From the NCBI GenBank assembly GCA_002498605.1, contig DAHY01000022.1:1-8195 (forward strand): DNA of 8,195 bases. The letters run 5' to 3'. Position numbers and translations under genes: made by a program. The notes under the pieces were generated by a model. That model did not search any database and was not told the origin of the DNA. It saw only the letters and a program-made list of their open reading frames with translations. This document shows, piece by piece, positions 5,764 through 8,195 of this stretch. How positions within the stretch are numbered: the first letter of the stretch is position 1; the number at the start of each line of letters is the position of its first letter. The DNA is from Methanomassiliicoccaceae archaeon UBA404 (GTDB lineage: Archaea; Thermoplasmatota; Thermoplasmata; Methanomassiliicoccales; Methanomethylophilaceae).

Positions 5764-7095
5764 ATGACATTCAAAAACAGTGAAAACATACCCGGGGGAC
5801 CCCGGAACAAAGAAGGCAGAAGGTTCGAAACCATACAGCTTCACGCCGGACAGGAATCTCCGGATCCGGCCACCGGAGCCCGGGCGGTGCCGATTTATCT
5901 CACAACATCATATGTTTTTGACAGCTGCGACGACGCCGCGGACATATTCATGCTCAGAAAGCCCGGAAACATTTACGGCCGGCTGACCAACGACACACAG
6001 TCCGCATTCGAGAAAAGAATCACCGCCTTGGAAGGGGGAAGCGACGCCTTGCTGGTCGCGTCGGGAGCCGCCGCCATAATGTACACGGTTCAGAATCTCG
6101 CCTCGGCCGGGGACAACATCGTGTCCGCCACAACCCTTTACGGCGGAACCCACAATTATTTTGCCAATACCATGCCCCACTGCGGCATAACCGCGAAGTT
6201 CGTCGATCCGGCGGATAAAAACTATCTTAAGAAATTCGACGAGTCCATTGACGGAAAGACCAAGTGCGTATTCGTCGAAACCATAGGAAACCCCAACGCA
6301 AATCTGATCGACATCGACGCTTTGTCCGAAGTCGCCCACAGACACGGGATACCTTTGGTGGTGGACAACACCTTTGCGACCCCGTACCTGTTCAGACCTT
6401 TGGAACACGGTGCCGACATAGTCGTGGAAAGCGCCACCAAGTTCATCGGAGGCCACGGAACGGTTCTCGGAGGCGTTGTGATTGAATCCGGAAAGTTCGA
6501 TTATGCCAACGGAAAGTTTCCGGGATTTTCCGAACCGGATCCGAGTTACAACGGACTGAAATTCGTTTCCGTCGCGCCGGAAGCCCCGTTCTGTGCCAGA
6601 ATGAGGGCCATTCTGCTGAGGGACACCGGAGCCTGCATATCCCCGGTGAACGCTTTTGTTTTGCTGCAGGGATTGGAGACTCTGTCGTTAAGGGTTGAAA
6701 GACAGGTTGAAAACACCGTCAAAGTGGTGGAATTTTTAAACAGTCATCCCAAGACGGAAAACGTCAACCACCCCATGCTGCCCGACAATCCCGGTCACGG
6801 ACTTTACAACAGATACTTCCCGAACGGCGCGGGTTCGATTTTCACGTTTGACGTGAAAGGGGGACGGGAAGGCGCAAAGAAGTTTGCCGACAGCCTGAAA
6901 TTATTTTCGTTGCTGGCAAACGTCGCGGACGTGAAATCATTGGTTATCCATCCCGCGGGCACCACCCATTCCCAGTTATCCGAGAAGGAGCTGACCGAGC
7001 AGGGAATCAAAGGTTCCACCATAAGACTGTCCGTGGGATGCGAGCACATAGACGACATAATCGCGGATCTGAAACAGGCCCTCGACAAAGTCTGA
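5764..7095 (+). CDS. metY: O-acetylhomoserine sulfhydrylase (O-acetylhomoserine aminocarboxypropyltransferase), PLP-dependent
   Basis: Cys/Met-metabolism PLP enzyme of 443 residues. The predicted reaction is O-acetyl-L-homoserine plus sulfide to homocysteine plus acetate, direct sulfhydrylation feeding methionine synthesis in the cytoplasm. The family pattern is complete. FETIQLHAGQ (21-30) is near the N-terminus. IYGRLTND (70-77) carries the Tyr/Arg that contact PLP phosphate in the neighbouring subunit. SGAAAI (100-105) is the phosphate-binding turn. VETIGNPN (171-178), VVDNTFATPYL (199-209, PLP-pyridine Asp201) and SATKFIGGHG (223-232, Schiff-base Lys226) follow. The C-terminal part has VKSLVIHPAGTTHSQL. 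Length and the GKFDYANGKFPGFSEPDPSYNGL insertion region fit MetY rather than the roughly 380-residue MetB/MetC enzymes. Some close relatives use other activated homoserines or cysteine, so the substrate is inferred. It precedes the tetrapyrrole genes on the same strand but is separated by about 100 bases. Confidence 0.93.
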   Translation: MTFKNSENIPGGPRNKEGRRFETIQLHAGQESPDPATGARAVPIYLTTSYVFDSCDDAADIFMLRKPGNIYGRLTNDTQSAFEKRITALEGGSDALLVASGAAAIMYTVQNLASAGDNIVSATTLYGGTHNYFANTMPHCGITAKFVDPADKNYLKKFDESIDGKTKCVFVETIGNPNANLIDIDALSEVAHRHGIPLVVDNTFATPYLFRPLEHGADIVVESATKFIGGHGTVLGGVVIESGKFDYANGKFPGFSEPDPSYNGLKFVSVAPEAPFCARMRAILLRDTGACISPVNAFVLLQGLETLSLRVERQVENTVKVVEFLNSHPKTENVNHPMLPDNPGHGLYNRYFPNGAGSIFTFDVKGGREGAKKFADSLKLFSLLANVADVKSLVIHPAGTTHSQLSEKELTEQGIKGSTIRLSVGCEHIDDIIADLKQALDKV

Positions 7096-7127
7096 TTTAC
7101 GTCGGAAACCCTGAGTAACACGAACAG

Positions 7128-7158
7128 ATTATTGGATACATAACCCAATTATTGAATA
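7128..7158 (+). repeat. Direct repeat upstream of the precorrin-2 dehydrogenase gene
   Basis: ATTATTGGATA (7128-7138) recurs as ATTATTGAATA (7148-7158). Ten of 11 bases match and the offset is exactly 20 bases, about two helical turns. The interval also holds the AT-rich GATACATAA, which could be the TATA element for the downstream tetrapyrrole genes. The repeat may be an operator for a protein binding one face of the helix. Confidence 0.45.
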
Positions 7159-7198
7159 GGTGTACGTATTCATACCCCCGATGTCAGAGGATGTCAGA

Positions 7199-7816
7199 AT
7201 GGTTCCCGTTTTTCTCGCGCCGGCGAATCGGGAGATAACGGTGTTCGGCGGCGGCAAGGTCGCTTTAAGGAAATGCAGGCATTTCGAAGGATTCAGAATT
7301 AAAGTAATCGCGGAAAAAATACTGCCCGAGATAAGGGAGTTGGCCGAGGTTTGCGTCGAAACAACCGTGACGCCGTCCAACGCAGGCGAACTGATGGAGG
7401 GCGCGGACATCGTTTTGGCCTCAACGGATTCCAAAGAACTTAATCTTATGATAAGAGACGTCGCAATGAAAAAAGGCATACCCGTCAACTCCGCCCACGG
7501 CGGAGGGGACGTGCTGATCCCTTCGACGCTAAGACGGGACGGATTCACAGTCACGGTTTCTTCGGAAGGACGCGCACCGGCCTTCCCGCCTCACATAATC
7601 AAACAGATCGACGATTATCTGGACGACGGTTACGAAAAAATGCTGGAGCTTTTGGTGAAGATACGGCCCAAAGTCATGGAACAGATACCGACACAGCCGA
7701 AAAGAGCCGAAATACTTGCCGAAATCATCGAAGACCGAAACATTTGGGAACTGCTCCGTTCGGGCGATGCCGACGGTGCTTTCGACGCGGCAATCGAGAA
7801 GGGCGGATTGGAATGA
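7199..7816 (+). CDS. Precorrin-2 dehydrogenase / sirohydrochlorin synthase (CysG-N, Met8p, SirC family)
   Basis: NAD-dependent oxidation of precorrin-2 to sirohydrochlorin, the precursor of siroheme and, in methanogens, coenzyme F430. Some members also insert Fe2+. The product is 205 residues from ATG 7199. The NAD-binding segment is EITVFGGGKVALRKCRHFEG (12-31), with GGGKVALRK matching the family GGGxVAxRK. IVLASTDSKELN (71-82) and the characteristic FTVTVSSEGRAPAFPPHIIKQID follow. An alpha-helical C-terminal dimerisation part begins near residue 130. I chose 7199 because MVPVFL aligns with the usual N-terminus and GAGGA (7187-7191) precedes it by 7 nt. ATG 7181 (6 residues longer) is a close alternative, and GTG 7160 is unlikely. 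The Asp normally found in the NVxD motif appears to be His100 (NSAHGGGD). The stop overlaps the hemA start (ATGA), indicating coupled expression. Confidence 0.9.
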   Translation: MVPVFLAPANREITVFGGGKVALRKCRHFEGFRIKVIAEKILPEIRELAEVCVETTVTPSNAGELMEGADIVLASTDSKELNLMIRDVAMKKGIPVNSAHGGGDVLIPSTLRRDGFTVTVSSEGRAPAFPPHIIKQIDDYLDDGYEKMLELLVKIRPKVMEQIPTQPKRAEILAEIIEDRNIWELLRSGDADGAFDAAIEKGGLE

Positions 7817-8195
7817 TCGTAAGTCTGCACGCAACCCATGAATCCGCCGACGGAACCGAATGTCTCAACGACATAGTTCCGAAGCTCGGCGAAGAAATAG
7901 AAGCGATGGTTTCCAGGGTTCCGGAAATCAGAGAATTCGTGATAATCAACACCTGCAACCGTTTTGAAATATACACCGCAACCGACAACAATGCCGAAGT
8001 CCGCAACGCTTTCGCTCAGATGATAAAGAAACTCTTCCCTTACGATACGCGTAAAATCACATACGTTTTGGAAGATTCCGCAAGCATCGGACATCTTTTC
8101 AGAGTCGTGTGCGGATTGGATTCCCTTATAGTCGGAGAAAACGAAATTCAGCATCAGGTAAAGGTTTCTTACGCAAAAGCAAGAGAAAACGGCAG
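7813..8195 (+). CDS. hemA: Glutamyl-tRNA reductase, N-terminal part (continues past window)
   Basis: First committed step of the C5 tetrapyrrole pathway: NADPH-dependent reduction of Glu-tRNA(Glu) to glutamate-1-semialdehyde. Here 127 codons are visible of a usual length of roughly 400-430. The start MIVSLHATHESAD is typical for the catalytic domain. The nucleophilic cysteine is in INTCNRFEIY (Cys48), and GLDSLIVGENEIQHQVK (about 103-119) is the conserved substrate-binding segment. The NADPH and dimerisation domains lie beyond the right edge. The ATG at 7813-7815 overlaps the TGA of the precorrin-2 dehydrogenase gene (7814-7816), so the two form one operon. Other tetrapyrrole genes may follow outside the window. 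Function follows directly from the family. Confidence 0.95.
   Translation, partial: MIVSLHATHESADGTECLNDIVPKLGEEIEAMVSRVPEIREFVIINTCNRFEIYTATDNNAEVRNAFAQMIKKLFPYDTRKITYVLEDSASIGHLFRVVCGLDSLIVGENEIQHQVKVSYAKARENG

Noticed and set aside
1..8195. CRISPR array, tRNA/rRNA genes, insertion sequence or prophage
   Set aside because: I saw no regularly spaced repeats, no cloverleaf-like intergenic segment, no transposase or integrase motifs and no terminal inverted repeats. All intergenic gaps are under about 150 bases.

Overview
The window reads like a compact archaeal chromosome segment. Most likely it comes from a methanogen of the order Methanomassiliicoccales (Thermoplasmatota). Four observations point there. 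(1) Several genes have a TATA-like element about 25-30 nt upstream of the start and little or no leader. (2) A flavodoxin-ferredoxin fusion and a stand-alone 2[4Fe-4S] ferredoxin indicate an anaerobe. (3) Precorrin-2 dehydrogenase and glutamyl-tRNA reductase are adjacent, as in organisms making sirohydrochlorin-derived cofactors (siroheme, F430). (4) One otherwise intact methyltransferase gene carries an in-frame TAG, while none of the seven stop codons visible here is TAG. That pattern is expected where UAG is read as pyrrolysine. The lineage is an inference: no pyl, mcr or rRNA gene lies in the window.

Layout. Positions 1-2451 (minus strand) hold a potassium-uptake operon: trkA (two RCK halves, broken by a one-base frameshift near 1730), then trkH, overlapping it by ATGA and running off the left edge. 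Positions 2596-2760 (minus) encode a 54-residue 2[4Fe-4S] ferredoxin. The segment between it and trkA holds a T-rich tract and an imperfect inverted repeat. Transcription then switches to the plus strand: a class I SAM methyltransferase with the internal TAG (2903-3550), an AlbA/Schlafen-type protein with a RecG-C-like ATP-binding half (3610-4800), an EFR1-type flavodoxin/ferredoxin fusion (4892-5704), an O-acetylhomoserine sulfhydrylase-type PLP enzyme (5764-7095), precorrin-2 dehydrogenase (7199-7816) and, overlapping it by ATGA, the 5' part of hemA (7813 to the right edge). No gene-free stretch exceeds about 150 bases, and I see no tRNA, rRNA, CRISPR array or insertion sequence.

How it fits together. 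TrkH is the K+ channel-like subunit and TrkA its nucleotide-binding regulator. HemA starts tetrapyrrole synthesis from glutamyl-tRNA, and the precorrin-2 dehydrogenase makes sirohydrochlorin, the branch point to siroheme and F430. The sulfhydrylase next door would assimilate sulfide into homocysteine. The redox protein, methyltransferase and AlbA-type gene appear to be single transcription units of unassigned role. The most interesting items are the candidate pyrrolysine codon with a predicted hairpin starting two bases after it, and the trkA frameshift.
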